Origin: Phreatobacter stygius
Lineage (GTDB): Bacteria; Pseudomonadota; Alphaproteobacteria; Rhizobiales; Phreatobacteraceae
Length of the DNA stretch: 64,000 nt
Assembly (NCBI RefSeq): GCF_005144885.1
Contig: NZ_CP039690.1
Coordinates: 4,105,001 to 4,169,000, forward strand
Direction of reading: 5' to 3'
The notes beneath the pieces are model-generated. The model searched no databases. It saw nothing but the letters and a program-made list of their open reading frames with translations, and was not told where the DNA came from. Each line of letters starts with the position of its first letter. Within the stretch, counting starts at the first letter, position 1. A program made the position numbers and the translations under genes. This document shows, one piece after another, positions 9,535 through 18,380 of this stretch.

Positions 9535-10173
9535 ATGCCCGATCTTCTGTCCTTCATGCTGGTCTCGATCGTCGTCATTGTCGTGCCCGGGCCGGATACC
9601 GCGGTCGCCCTGCGCAACACCCTGTTCGGCGGTCGCGCCGCCGGCGTGTCGACGGCGCTTGGTATTGCCGCCGGCCAGGTGGTCTGGGCGCTGGCCGCCA
9701 GCGCCGGCATGGTGGCCGTCCTGGTTGCTTCCGAGCCGCTGTTTCTGGCGGTCAAATATGCCGGTGCCGCCTATCTCGTCTGGCTCGGTATCCAGGCGCT
9801 GCGCGAGGCCTTCCGACCGTCGCCGCTTGCGCCCGGACAGGGCGGCCCCCGACAGCCACCGCAGCGCCGGATCACGCCCTCGGCCGCATGCCGGCAAGGC
9901 CTGGTCAGTGATCTCGGCAATCCGAAGATGGCGGTCTTCTTCTCCAGCCTGTTGCCGCAATTCGTCCCGGCCGGCGGCGAGACCTTCTCGGCGCTGCTGT
10001 TTCTCGGTCTTGTCTTCGCGCTGATGACCTTCCTCTGGCTTGCCCTTTATGCGGCGCTGGTCGCGAGGCTCGGCGACGTCCTGCGTCTTCCGGGGGTCCG
10101 CCGCACCGTCGAAGCGGTGACCGGTGTCCTGCTCGTCGGTCTTGGCCTGCGCATCGCGGCCGAACAGCGCTAG
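9535..10173 (+). CDS. LysE family translocator
   Basis: A 212-residue inner-membrane exporter of the LysE/RhtB superfamily with six predicted membrane segments. [20 protein letters not shown] is the conserved N-terminal PGPD motif; [19 protein letters not shown] is the conserved central loop after a variable, Pro/Gln-rich linker (about residues 95-120). It exports an unknown small molecule, probably an amino acid. It is 59 nt downstream of the deacetylase gene and could share its transcript. It differs clearly in sequence from the other two LysE genes here, so it is not a recent duplicate. Confidence 0.88.
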   Translation: MPDLLSFMLVSIVVIVVPGPDTAVALRNTLFGGRAAGVSTALGIAAGQVVWALAASAGMVAVLVASEPLFLAVKYAGAAYLVWLGIQALREAFRPSPLAPGQGGPRQPPQRRITPSAACRQGLVSDLGNPKMAVFFSSLLPQFVPAGGETFSALLFLGLVFALMTFLWLALYAALVARLGDVLRLPGVRRTVEAVTGVLLVGLGLRIAAEQR

Positions 10174-10318
10174 CGGCGCGGCCGGCTCCTGCCCGCTGGC
10201 CGCGGGCTTTTCGTCGGCGGATGCACGAAGGCGCGCGGATGCGCTAAGAGGGAAGCGCTTCGATTCCCCAAGACCGTTTTTTCGTGACGCATCACCACCT
10301 GCGACCGGAGGGCATTCC

Positions 10319-10567
10319 ATGGCCGAGAAACATGCCGACGTGGCGGCGCTTCCGTTCGAGAAGGCGCTGGCAGAGCTTGAATCCATCGTCCAGAAGCTCG
10401 AAGGCGGCAATGTGCCGCTGGAGGATTCGATCGCCATCTATGAGCGTGGCGAAGCCTTGAAGAAGCGCTGCGAGGCGCTGCTGCGCGACGCCGAAGCGCG
10501 GGTTCAGAAGATCACTTTGGCCGCCGATGGCACGCCGTCCGGCACCACCCCGCTCGACCCCCAATAG
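10319..10567 (+). CDS. xseB: Exodeoxyribonuclease VII small subunit
   Basis: An 82-residue protein, the normal XseB length. The start is ATG 10319 after an AGGG-containing leader. [33 protein letters not shown] is split here only by family variation and is the core coiled coil that binds the XseA large subunit in the cytosol; the complex degrades single-stranded DNA in both directions to oligonucleotides. In many Hyphomicrobiales it precedes dxs; here dxs lies 5.7 kb away on the other strand. Confidence 0.94.
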   Translation: MAEKHADVAALPFEKALAELESIVQKLEGGNVPLEDSIAIYERGEALKKRCEALLRDAEARVQKITLAADGTPSGTTPLDPQ

Positions 10568-10588
10568 CGTCGACCTCCAGCTGTCGGC

Positions 10589-11131
10589 TCAGGCCGGAAA
10601 CCGCGGCGCGAAAGCCTCGGGCGCCAGGCGTAGCGCATTGGTGAGATAGCTCACCATGCGATAGAAGCCGGCCAGCATCAGGATCTCCAGGATCGCCTCG
10701 TCGGCAAAACGCGCCTTGAGCTCCTGCCAGGTGGCGTCATCGATGTCGCAGTCCCGGTGCAGCGCGTCGACGACGCCGATCAGCAGGCGGTCCTCGTCGC
10801 TCCAGACCGGATCGTCGGGACCGGAGCGGACGGTGGCGCGGGTCTGGGCCTCCGACAGCCCGGCGCGCGCGGCGAACAGGGCGACATGCACGCCCCACTC
10901 ATATTCCGAGCCGCTGATCGCGGTGACCCGGTCGATGACGATCTCACGCTGGCGCAGGGTCAGGTTGCCGTGGTCGATGAGGCCGGCGCTCATGAACCGC
11001 TCGAACAGCCGCGGGTCGCGCGCCAGCGTGGTGAACAGACGGAGCGGTGGCACGCCCGGTGGCATGATCCGGCTCAACCGCGCCTGGACATCGTCTGGAT
11101 AGGGCGGCTCGGCGGGCGACATGCGTGACAT
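10589..11131 (-). CDS. Carboxymuconolactone decarboxylase family protein
   Basis: A 180-residue, all-helical AhpD-like protein. The core (about residues 45-150) contains LTLRQREIVIDRVTAISGSEYEWGVH, the family's conserved helix pair. The CxxC redox motif of AhpD is absent: Glu-Tyr-Glu-Trp stands in its place. A peroxidase-reductase role is therefore unlikely, and a gamma-carboxymuconolactone-decarboxylase-like or unknown activity is left. The gene is divergent from an HxlR regulator, with two operator-like sites between them, so it is probably that regulator's target. ATG at 11131 or the internal ATG three codons later may be used. Confidence 0.82.
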   Translation of the reverse strand: MSRMSPAEPPYPDDVQARLSRIMPPGVPPLRLFTTLARDPRLFERFMSAGLIDHGNLTLRQREIVIDRVTAISGSEYEWGVHVALFAARAGLSEAQTRATVRSGPDDPVWSDEDRLLIGVVDALHRDCDIDDATWQELKARFADEAILEILMLAGFYRMVSYLTNALRLAPEAFAPRFPA

Positions 11132-11144
11132 CGGTCGGCTCCGT

Positions 11145-11195
11145 GCTATGGATTGAATAGCAATAGATCATTTCACGCGCTATGGAAAGTGTAGC
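11145..11195. promoter_or_regulatory. Two operator-like inverted repeats (GCTA-N9-TAGC) between divergent genes
   Basis: Two 17-bp sites at 11145-11161 and 11179-11195 share GCTATGGA at the left half and TAGC at the right, with identical N9 spacing. Their centres are 34 bp apart, about three helical turns. They fill most of the 66-bp gap between the carboxymuconolactone-decarboxylase-like gene and the HxlR regulator. The second site ends two bases before the regulator's start codon. Autoregulation by the HxlR protein is inferred. Confidence 0.55.
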
Positions 11196-11197
11196 AC

Positions 11198-11551
11198 ATG
11201 ACGCCGTATCCCGGGCGGGCCGTACGTGGTTCGCGTTCCGGACGCCCGATCATGGTCCTGCTCGATCTCCTGGGCCGGCGCATGGCGTTGAGACTGCTCT
11301 GGGAGCTGTCGCTGGCCGAACGGCCGATGACCTTTCGGGCGCTGCAGGCCGCGGCCGAGACCAATCCGAGCGTCCTGAACGGACGCCTGAAGGAGCTGCG
11401 TGCGGCCGGCATCGTCGATCACGGCGACGACGGTTACCGGCTCAGTGCCGACGGCGCCGCCTTGCTGACCCTGGTCCTGCCCCTGCACAAATGGGCCGAC
11501 GATTGGGCGGCGGGGCGAGAATTTTCTTCTACCACCGGCGAGAGCCGCTGA
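11198..11551 (+). CDS. HxlR family winged-helix transcriptional regulator
   Basis: A 117-residue regulator. A winged helix-turn-helix (about residues 25-95) starts with LDLLGRRMALRLLWEL and contains RFRALQ-like recognition-helix residues MTFRALQAAAETNPSVLNGRLKEL, split across family consensus. It lacks the N-terminal Cys of HypR/YodB-type redox sensors. HxlR proteins bind inverted repeats as dimers and usually regulate the divergent neighbour. The two GCTA-N9-TAGC sites upstream fit that picture. A G+C-rich 18-bp palindrome (11556-11573) just after its stop may end transcription, but it has only a short A/T run behind it. Confidence 0.85.
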   Translation: MTPYPGRAVRGSRSGRPIMVLLDLLGRRMALRLLWELSLAERPMTFRALQAAAETNPSVLNGRLKELRAAGIVDHGDDGYRLSADGAALLTLVLPLHKWADDWAAGREFSSTTGESR

Positions 11552-11774
11552 ACGATCGGCGCGCGCGCGCCGAAAAACCGTATGAAATGACTCAATTCGA
11601 GCCTGTTTTGAGCAGAATTTCCCGATTTTGCCCGATGTGTGAGCAAGGCTAGGCTTTGCGCACAAGCCCTCTTCCCCGACTGGCGATGTCCTGTCTAAGG
11701 TAGCGCCCGGCCGGCCAGGGAAATCTCTCAATTCAACAAAGCGTGGCCGCGGGATACCTCGACAGAGGGGAGAC

Positions 11775-13385
11775 ATGATGAAACTGAAGCTTGCGCTTTT
11801 CGCCGGCGCTTTGGCCCTTGCGTTGGGGGCCGCCAGTGCGAACGCCCAGACGCTGCGCTATGCGTTCCAAGGCAACCTGAACACGCTCGATCCCTACGGC
11901 ATCAACGAGACCACCACGCTTGCCCTGCAGGGCAATGTCTATGAGGGCCTCACCAAGCGCGACCGCGACCTGAAGATCATTCCGGGTCTGGCCGAGCGTT
12001 GGGAAATTCTCGACAACGGCCTGACCTGGCGCTTCCATTTGCGCCGCGGCGTGAAGTTCCACAACGGCGAGGATCTCACCTCGGAAGACGTGGTGTTCTC
12101 GGCCAACCGCGTCCGGGCCGACACGTCGGACCTGCGCTCGCGCATCGATGCCGGCATCCAGGTGGTGGCGGTCGACCCCTATACCGTCGATTTCAAGCTG
12201 AAGTCGCCGAACCCGATCCTGCACTACGAGTGGGACACCTGGTACATCATGTCGAAGAAGTGGGCCGAGGCGAACAACGCCGTGGCTCCGAGCGCGCCGG
12301 CCGCGACCACGCCCGGCTATGCCGTGCTGAACGCCAATGGCACCGGCCCGTTCAGGATCACCCAGCACCAGATCGGCGTACGCACGCTGTTCGTGAAGAA
12401 CCCGGCCTGGTGGGGCAAGGTCGAGCATAACCTGCAGGAGGTGATCTTCACGCCGATCACCTCGGCGCCGACCCGTGTGGCGGCGCTGCTCTCCGGCGAG
12501 GTCGACGTCATCGATCCCGTGCCGCTGCAGGACATTCCGCGCATCAACGCGAGCCCCAATGCCCGGGTCATGGAAGCCCCGGAACTGCGCACCATCTTCA
12601 TGCAGCTCGATCAGCGGCGTGACGAGCTCACCGGCTCGTCGGTGAAGGGCAAGAACCCCTTCAAGGATGTGCGCGTGCGCCGCGCCTTCTACCAGGCCAT
12701 CGATATCGAGGCGATCCGCCGCCAGGTGATGCGTGGCGCCGCGGCGCCGACGCCGCTCTTGATCTCGCCGCTGCTGTTCGAACGCGCCGGCGAGTTCCAG
12801 CGTCCAGCCGTCGATCTGGCCGGCGCCAACCGGTTGCTCGACGAAGCCGGCTATCCGCGCGGCGCCGACAATACCCGCTTCGAGGTGACCCTCGATTGCC
12901 CGAACGATCGCTATGTCAATGACGGCGCGATCTGTCAGGCCGTGGTGGCGATGCTCGCCCGCATCGGCGTGAAGATCAATCTTCAGGCCGTGCCGCGCGC
13001 GCAGTTCTTCGCCAAGGTCCTGGCGTCGGGTGGTTACAACACCTCGTTCTACCTGCTCGGCTGGACCCCCGGCTCGTTCGATTCCTGGAACGTGCTGCAG
13101 AACCTGGTCCGCTGCCGCGACGACACCGGTTCGGGCGGCGCAGGCGCCACCAATCTCGGCGGCTATTGCAACCCGCGCGTCGATGCCCTCACCGACCAGA
13201 TCCTGGTCGAGGCGGACATCGCCAAGCGCACCGCGCTGATCGCCGAGGCCTATCGGATCATCACCGACGAGGTCAGCCACATCCCGCTGCACCAGCAGAC
13301 GCTGGCCTGGGGTGTCGCCAAGAATGTCGAGCTCGCGCAGCGCGCCGACAACCAGTTCCTGTTCCACTGGGTGACCAAGCGCTGA
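11775..13385 (+). CDS. ABC transporter substrate-binding protein (peptide/nickel type, SBP_bac_5)
   Basis: A 536-residue periplasmic binding protein. A Sec signal peptide covers residues 1-25 (KLKLALFAGALALALG, then ASANAQ). The mature part starts LRYAFQGNLNTLDPYG, typical of cluster-C binding proteins for oligopeptides and related solutes; WRFHLRRGVKFHNGEDL near residue 90 is the family signature. It delivers its ligand to the two permeases encoded downstream. RBS GAGGGGAG precedes the start. No ATPase gene follows, so a shared or distant ATPase pair must power the system. Confidence 0.92.
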   Translation: MMKLKLALFAGALALALGAASANAQTLRYAFQGNLNTLDPYGINETTTLALQGNVYEGLTKRDRDLKIIPGLAERWEILDNGLTWRFHLRRGVKFHNGEDLTSEDVVFSANRVRADTSDLRSRIDAGIQVVAVDPYTVDFKLKSPNPILHYEWDTWYIMSKKWAEANNAVAPSAPAATTPGYAVLNANGTGPFRITQHQIGVRTLFVKNPAWWGKVEHNLQEVIFTPITSAPTRVAALLSGEVDVIDPVPLQDIPRINASPNARVMEAPELRTIFMQLDQRRDELTGSSVKGKNPFKDVRVRRAFYQAIDIEAIRRQVMRGAAAPTPLLISPLLFERAGEFQRPAVDLAGANRLLDEAGYPRGADNTRFEVTLDCPNDRYVNDGAICQAVVAMLARIGVKINLQAVPRAQFFAKVLASGGYNTSFYLLGWTPGSFDSWNVLQNLVRCRDDTGSGGAGATNLGGYCNPRVDALTDQILVEADIAKRTALIAEAYRIITDEVSHIPLHQQTLAWGVAKNVELAQRADNQFLFHWVTKR

Positions 13386-13432
13386 TCCCGTCCGGCCGGA
13401 CGTTCCCTCGCCCGGCCAGTCTGGACCTTCAA

Positions 13433-13456
13433 GGGGAGCGGCATCAGCCGCTCCCC
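13433..13456 (+). terminator. Intercistronic hairpin between binding protein and permease genes
   Basis: A perfect 10-bp G+C-rich stem (GGGGAGCGGC paired with GCCGCTCCCC) with a 4-nt loop, 48 nt after the binding-protein stop. No T-run follows. Such hairpins after binding-protein genes commonly protect the upstream message or partly terminate, giving more binding protein than permease; that role is inferred. Confidence 0.6.
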
Positions 13457-13474
13457 ATGACTTAGAGGGATGTT

Positions 13475-14452
13475 ATGCTCGCCTTCATCCTGCGCCGGCT
13501 CGCACAGGCCGTCGTCGTCCTGCTGACCGTTTCGCTGATCGCCTTCTCGCTGTTCCGTTTCGTCGGCGATCCCGTCAACCAGATGGTCGGCCAGGATACG
13601 ACGGTCGAGCAGCGCGCCGAGATTCGCCGCCAGCTCGGGCTCGACGATCCGATACCGGTGCAATTCGTCCGCTTCGTCTGGAACGCCGCAAAATTCGACT
13701 TCGGCACCAGCTACCAGAACAAGCAGAAGGTCTCCAAGCTGATCGGCGAGCGGTTCCCCGCGACCATGGAATTGGCGCTGGTCTCGGCCCTGTTCGCCCT
13801 GTTCGCCGGCATTCCCATGGGTGTCTATTCGGGCTTGAGGCCGCATTCCTGGCTGTCGAAACTGTTTCAGACCGTGTCGCTGATCGGCATTTCCTTGCCG
13901 ACCTTCCTGATCGGCATCCTGCTCATCTTCATCTTCCCGGTGACGCTTGGCGTGCTGAAATCCTTCGGCCGCCAGGGGGTCGTCGATCTCGGCTGGTGGA
14001 CCACCGGCTTCCTGACCGTCCAGGGCTGGAGCTCGCTGGTGCTGCCGGCGATCACGCTCGGCCTGTTCCAGATGACGCTGATCATGCGCCTGGTGCGCTC
14101 CGAGATGATGGAAGTGCTGCGCACCGACTATATCAAGTTCGCCCGCGCCCGCGGCCTGACCAACCGGGCGGTGAATTTCGGCCACGCGCTGAAGAACACG
14201 CTGATCCCGGTCATCACCATTACCGGCCTGCAGATCGGTTCGATCATCGCCTTCGCCATCATCACCGAGACGGTGTTCCAATGGCCGGGCATGGGGCTGA
14301 TGTTCCTGCAGGCCGTGCAGAACGTCGATATCCCCATCATGTCGGCCTATCTCCTGCTGGTCGCGACCCTGTTCGTGCTGATCAACCTGATCGTCGATCT
14401 CCTTTATGTCGCCGTCGATCCGCGTATCCGGATCGCCGGGCGGGCGTCGTGA
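13475..14452 (+). CDS. ABC transporter permease (DppB/OppB-like)
   Basis: A 325-residue inner-membrane permease. The first membrane helix (LRRLAQAVVVLLTVSLIAFSLF) and the following ED-type periplasmic loop are typical of the DppB branch; about six helices are predicted. The BPD_transp_1 domain covers about 95-320, with the EAA loop near YIKFARARGLTNRAVNFGHALKNT split by family variation. It starts at ATG 13475 after GAGGG. It pairs with the next gene to form the membrane channel for the peptide-type solute. Confidence 0.92.
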   Translation: MLAFILRRLAQAVVVLLTVSLIAFSLFRFVGDPVNQMVGQDTTVEQRAEIRRQLGLDDPIPVQFVRFVWNAAKFDFGTSYQNKQKVSKLIGERFPATMELALVSALFALFAGIPMGVYSGLRPHSWLSKLFQTVSLIGISLPTFLIGILLIFIFPVTLGVLKSFGRQGVVDLGWWTTGFLTVQGWSSLVLPAITLGLFQMTLIMRLVRSEMMEVLRTDYIKFARARGLTNRAVNFGHALKNTLIPVITITGLQIGSIIAFAIITETVFQWPGMGLMFLQAVQNVDIPIMSAYLLLVATLFVLINLIVDLLYVAVDPRIRIAGRAS

Positions 14453-14461
14453 GGCTGGCCC

Positions 14462-15433
14462 ATGTCCGTCATTCCTGAAGACGCCAAGTCGCTGAACGGT
14501 CAGCCGCGCGTTCCGGCCAAGCGGTCGCTCGCCGCGCGCTTTTTCGATTCCGACATTTTCCACTCGTTCACCCGCTCCTGGGTGACCATGCTGGCAGCCT
14601 TTATCGCGTTGCTGCTGATCGTCACCGCGCTGCTGGCGCCCTGGATCGCCCCCAACGACCCGTTCAACCCGGAAACGCTCAGCCTGCTCGACGGCTCCAA
14701 GCCGCCATTCTGGGCGGCCGACGGCGAATGGCGGTTTCCGCTGGGCACCGATCAGCAGGGCCGCTGCGTCTTCTCCTCCGTGCTGTTCGGCATGCGGGTG
14801 TCGATCGTCATCGGTTTTCTCGGCGTGCTGCTGGCGGCCACCATCGGCATCGTTCTGGGGTTGATCGCCGGCTATTTCGGCGGCACCGCCGACAGCGTCA
14901 TCATGCGCATCGCCGACGTGCAGCTGACCTTCCCGGCGATCCTCACCGCGCTCCTCATCGACGGCACCATGCACGCCCTGGTCGGCGGCCGGCGCTCCGA
15001 CGTGCTGATCTTCTGGGTTCTGGTGATCTCCATCGGCCTGTCGTTCTGGGTGCAATATGCCCGCACCGTGCGCGGCTCGACGCTGGTCGAGCGCAACAAG
15101 GAATATGTCCAGGCGGCCCGGCTGATCGGCCTGTCGAAACCGACCATCCTGTTCCGCCACGTGCTGCCCAATGTCACCGGGCCGGTCCTGGTCATTGCCA
15201 CCATCAACCTGGCGCTGGCGGTCATCACCGAGGCGACGCTGTCGTTTCTCGGCGTTGGCCTGCCGCCGACCACGCCGTCGCTCGGCACGCTGATCCAAAT
15301 CGGCAATGAATTCCTGTTCTCCGGCGAATGGTGGGTGGTGATCTTCCCCGGCATTGCGCTCGCCGCGCTGGTGCTGTCGGTCAATCTGCTCGGCGACTGG
15401 CTGAGGGACGCCCTGAACCCGCGGCTGAGGTGA
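14462..15433 (+). CDS. ABC transporter permease (DppC/OppC-like)
   Basis: A 323-residue inner-membrane permease with an N-terminal OppC-type segment: a cytoplasmic lead, a helix around residues 38-62, then a periplasmic loop holding NDPFNPE. LGTDQQGR precedes the transport domain, and EYVQAARLIGLSKPTILFRH is the EAA loop that docks on the ATPase. It lies 9 nt after the DppB-like gene. After it comes a convergent LysR gene, so the usual dppD/dppF ATPases are not encoded here. Confidence 0.92.
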   Translation: MSVIPEDAKSLNGQPRVPAKRSLAARFFDSDIFHSFTRSWVTMLAAFIALLLIVTALLAPWIAPNDPFNPETLSLLDGSKPPFWAADGEWRFPLGTDQQGRCVFSSVLFGMRVSIVIGFLGVLLAATIGIVLGLIAGYFGGTADSVIMRIADVQLTFPAILTALLIDGTMHALVGGRRSDVLIFWVLVISIGLSFWVQYARTVRGSTLVERNKEYVQAARLIGLSKPTILFRHVLPNVTGPVLVIATINLALAVITEATLSFLGVGLPPTTPSLGTLIQIGNEFLFSGEWWVVIFPGIALAALVLSVNLLGDWLRDALNPRLR

Positions 15434-15461
15434 GGGCGGCCTGCCGCGCTGCCGGATCGGC

Positions 15462-16358
15462 TCAGACGATCCGCGTCACGAAATCGATGAAAGCGCGCAA
15501 TTTGGCGGTCGGCAGCCCCTGCGCGCGGTGGAACAGGTAGGCTGGAAAGGTCTCGTCGGACCAGTCGGGCAGCAGCTGCACCAGACGCCCGTCGGCCAGC
15601 TTGTCCCGCACCATGAAGTCGAGCGGCTGGGCGATGCCCTGGCCGCCGAGGCAGGAGGCGATCAGGCTCTCGCTGTCATTGACCATCAGGCGTCCGCGCA
15701 CCGCCACCGGAACGATATCCTCGCCCCGGCGCAATTCCCAGCCGAACGGCCGGCCGGTGGTCGGATCGCGGATCAGCAGGCAGTCATGGTCGACGAGCTC
15801 GCGCGGGTGCTCCGGCTTGCCATTGCGTGCGACGTAGTCAGGTGCGGCACAGGTCAGGACCTTGGCTCGCATCAACAGGCGGCAGGTGAGGCCCGACGGC
15901 TCCGGCTCGCCGAAACGGATCGCGATATCGAAGCCTTCGCCGACGAAGTCGCCAAGATGATCGCGCACGAACAGGTCGACCGAGAGTTCGGGATAGCGGG
16001 TGAGGAATTCCGGCAGCCGAGGTGTCAGCAGGTAGTGCCCGAACGGCGGGTCGACATTGACGCGCAGCCGGCCGCGCACCTCCGCCCCGGCACCTGCCGC
16101 GATCGTCGCGGCGCTCTCGATGCCCTGCAGCAGTGGCGCAACCTCGTCATAGAAGCGGCGGCCTTCGTCGGTCAGCGAGACCGCGCGGGCGGTGCGGTGC
16201 AGCAGGCGGATGCCGATGCGCTGCTCGAGCCGGGCGATGGCCCGGCTGACGCCTGACTGGGTGAGGCCGAGCGTGTCGGCGGCGCGCACGAAGCTGCCGG
16301 CTTCGACCACCGCCGCCAGGACGCCAATGCCGCTGAGCAGCCGTCCATCAAAGCTCAT
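15462..16358 (-). CDS. LysR family transcriptional regulator
   Basis: A 298-residue LysR regulator with an N-terminal helix-turn-helix (about residues 8-66, AADTLGLTQSGVSRAIARLE) and a C-terminal LysR substrate-binding domain (about 92-290). It is divergent from the Atu4866-like gene and the SDR, which are the likely targets; the 109 nt between start codons should hold its operator. LysR genes of this subgroup (short linker, QGIAQPLDF near the C-terminus) often sit beside an SDR of this kind. The inducer is unknown. Confidence 0.9.
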   Translation of the reverse strand: MSFDGRLLSGIGVLAAVVEAGSFVRAADTLGLTQSGVSRAIARLEQRIGIRLLHRTARAVSLTDEGRRFYDEVAPLLQGIESAATIAAGAGAEVRGRLRVNVDPPFGHYLLTPRLPEFLTRYPELSVDLFVRDHLGDFVGEGFDIAIRFGEPEPSGLTCRLLMRAKVLTCAAPDYVARNGKPEHPRELVDHDCLLIRDPTTGRPFGWELRRGEDIVPVAVRGRLMVNDSESLIASCLGGQGIAQPLDFMVRDKLADGRLVQLLPDWSDETFPAYLFHRAQGLPTAKLRAFIDFVTRIV

Positions 16359-16467
16359 GGATGATCCAGGCTCATTCTTTACCTGACATCTATGCGCTCG
16401 TGTCCTTCTTCGTCAACGCCTAGCGTCCGGGCGTCGGCGGCATCCCGCCGCGCCAAGGAGGTTCCCG

Positions 16468-16830
16468 ATGACCAGCACATCCACCCGATTCAACTCCATG
16501 TTCGCGGCGAGCGTCGCCAGCTTGATGTCGGCCGGTCCTGAACTGGCGATCGCTGAGACTGTCCCGGCTCCTGCGGCCACACGCAGCGCGGCGCCCACCG
16601 GCCAGACGGTCGTTGGCATGTGGGTGACTGCCAATGGCTTCATCCGCCTCGAGCTCTTGGCCGACGGCCGCTACGACGAGGCGCGCGGCCAGCGCCGCAG
16701 CGCCTATCGCGGCCGCTATGAGGTGAGGGGGCCGCAGCTCCATTTCGTCGACGATTCCGGCTTTACCGCGTCAGGCATCATCAGCAATGGCGTGCTGAGC
16801 GTCGGCGGCGACGAATTCCGCCGCGAATGA
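16468..16830 (+). CDS. Atu4866-domain-containing small secreted protein
   Basis: A 120-residue protein preceded by a near-perfect ribosome-binding site (AAGGAGG, 16455-16461). Residues 1-30 look like a weak signal peptide (Ser/Ala-rich, ending AIAET). Residues 48-118 match the Atu4866 domain family as I remember it: VGMWVTANGFIRLELL, then GRYDEARG with the RRSAYRGRYEV strand, then DDSGFTASG. The domain is a small beta-barrel of unknown function. Its place between a divergent LysR and an SDR recurs in related genomes and suggests one regulated unit. Confidence 0.72.
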   Translation: MTSTSTRFNSMFAASVASLMSAGPELAIAETVPAPAATRSAAPTGQTVVGMWVTANGFIRLELLADGRYDEARGQRRSAYRGRYEVRGPQLHFVDDSGFTASGIISNGVLSVGGDEFRRE

Positions 16831-16895
16831 CGTGGTAGGCCGAAGCGCGGCCTCGACCGGACCTCGTTCCCCCTCAAAAAGCCTGGACTGATCTC

Positions 16896-17636
16896 ATGCA
16901 GGACATGAACGGAAAAGTCGTGGCCGTGACCGGCGCCTCCAGCGGCATCGGCGAGGCCATTGCCCGGCGGCTCGCCGCCCAGGGTGCCCGCGTGGTGCTG
17001 GGTGCCCGTCGCACCGATCGCCTGGAAAGGCTTGGCGCCGAAATCGCCGCCGCCGACGGTGGCGCGGCGTTCACCGCACTCGACGTGACGTCTCGTGCCA
17101 ACATGAAAGCCTTCATCGGCTTCGCGCTCGAGCGTTTCGGCCGCCTTGATGTGCTGGTCAACAATGCCGGCCTGATGCCGCTGTCGCTGATCGGCGATCT
17201 CAAGGTCGACGAATGGGATCGGATGATCGACGTCAATCTGAAGGGCGTGCTGCATGGCATCGCGGCCGCCCTGCCGGTCTTCACCGCCCAGGGTTCCGGC
17301 CATTTCGTCAACATCAGCTCGATTGCCGATCGGCGCATCGTGTCGACCGCGGCGATCTATTCCGGCACCAAATATGCGGTCAGGGCTATCTCCGAGGGGC
17401 TGCGCCAGGAGGTCGGGCCGGCGGTGCGCGTCACGCTGGTGGCGCCAGGGGCAACCCGGTCCGAGCTCGCCAACACGATCTCGGATCCGGAACTGCGGCG
17501 GGCGGCGATCGAGGACTACCGCCGCGACCTCTTGCCCGCCGACGCCATCGCGCGCGCGGTGGCTTATGCCATTGCCGAGCCCGGCGATGTCGACGTCAAC
17601 GAGATCGTGGTCCGGCCGACCGCCCAGATCTATTGA
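16896..17636 (+). CDS. SDR family NAD(P)-dependent oxidoreductase
   Basis: A 246-residue classical short-chain dehydrogenase. TGASSGIG (cofactor), NNAG, ISSIADR with the catalytic Ser, and YSGTK (Tyr-x-x-x-Lys) are all present, unlike the other SDR in this window. It resembles the YdfG/serine-dehydrogenase-like branch. The start may be ATG 16896 or ATG 16905. It lies 65 nt after the Atu4866-like gene and is probably controlled by the divergent LysR. The substrate is unknown. A G+C-rich hairpin follows 22 nt after the stop. Confidence 0.9.
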   Translation: MQDMNGKVVAVTGASSGIGEAIARRLAAQGARVVLGARRTDRLERLGAEIAAADGGAAFTALDVTSRANMKAFIGFALERFGRLDVLVNNAGLMPLSLIGDLKVDEWDRMIDVNLKGVLHGIAAALPVFTAQGSGHFVNISSIADRRIVSTAAIYSGTKYAVRAISEGLRQEVGPAVRVTLVAPGATRSELANTISDPELRRAAIEDYRRDLLPADAIARAVAYAIAEPGDVDVNEIVVRPTAQIY

Positions 17637-17658
17637 ATGGCGGACGTCGATTGAACGA

Positions 17659-17679
17659 CCGCGGCCTCCTCGGCCGCGG
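17659..17679 (+). terminator. Hairpin after the SDR gene
   Basis: CCGCGGCC and GGCCGCGG form a perfect 8-bp stem with a 5-nt loop, 22 nt after the SDR stop. No T-run follows, so intrinsic termination would be weak. It separates the SDR unit from the miaB cluster. Confidence 0.4.
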
Positions 17680-17771
17680 GCGCCGGCAGGCCCGCGACCG
17701 GGAGCGCAAGGAAGCACTCCCGGTCGAGCCGGAAATCCGCTATATCGCCGCTCTTGATCGAAGAGCATGTG

Positions 17772-18375
<604 letters not shown>

Positions 18376-18380
<5 letters not shown>

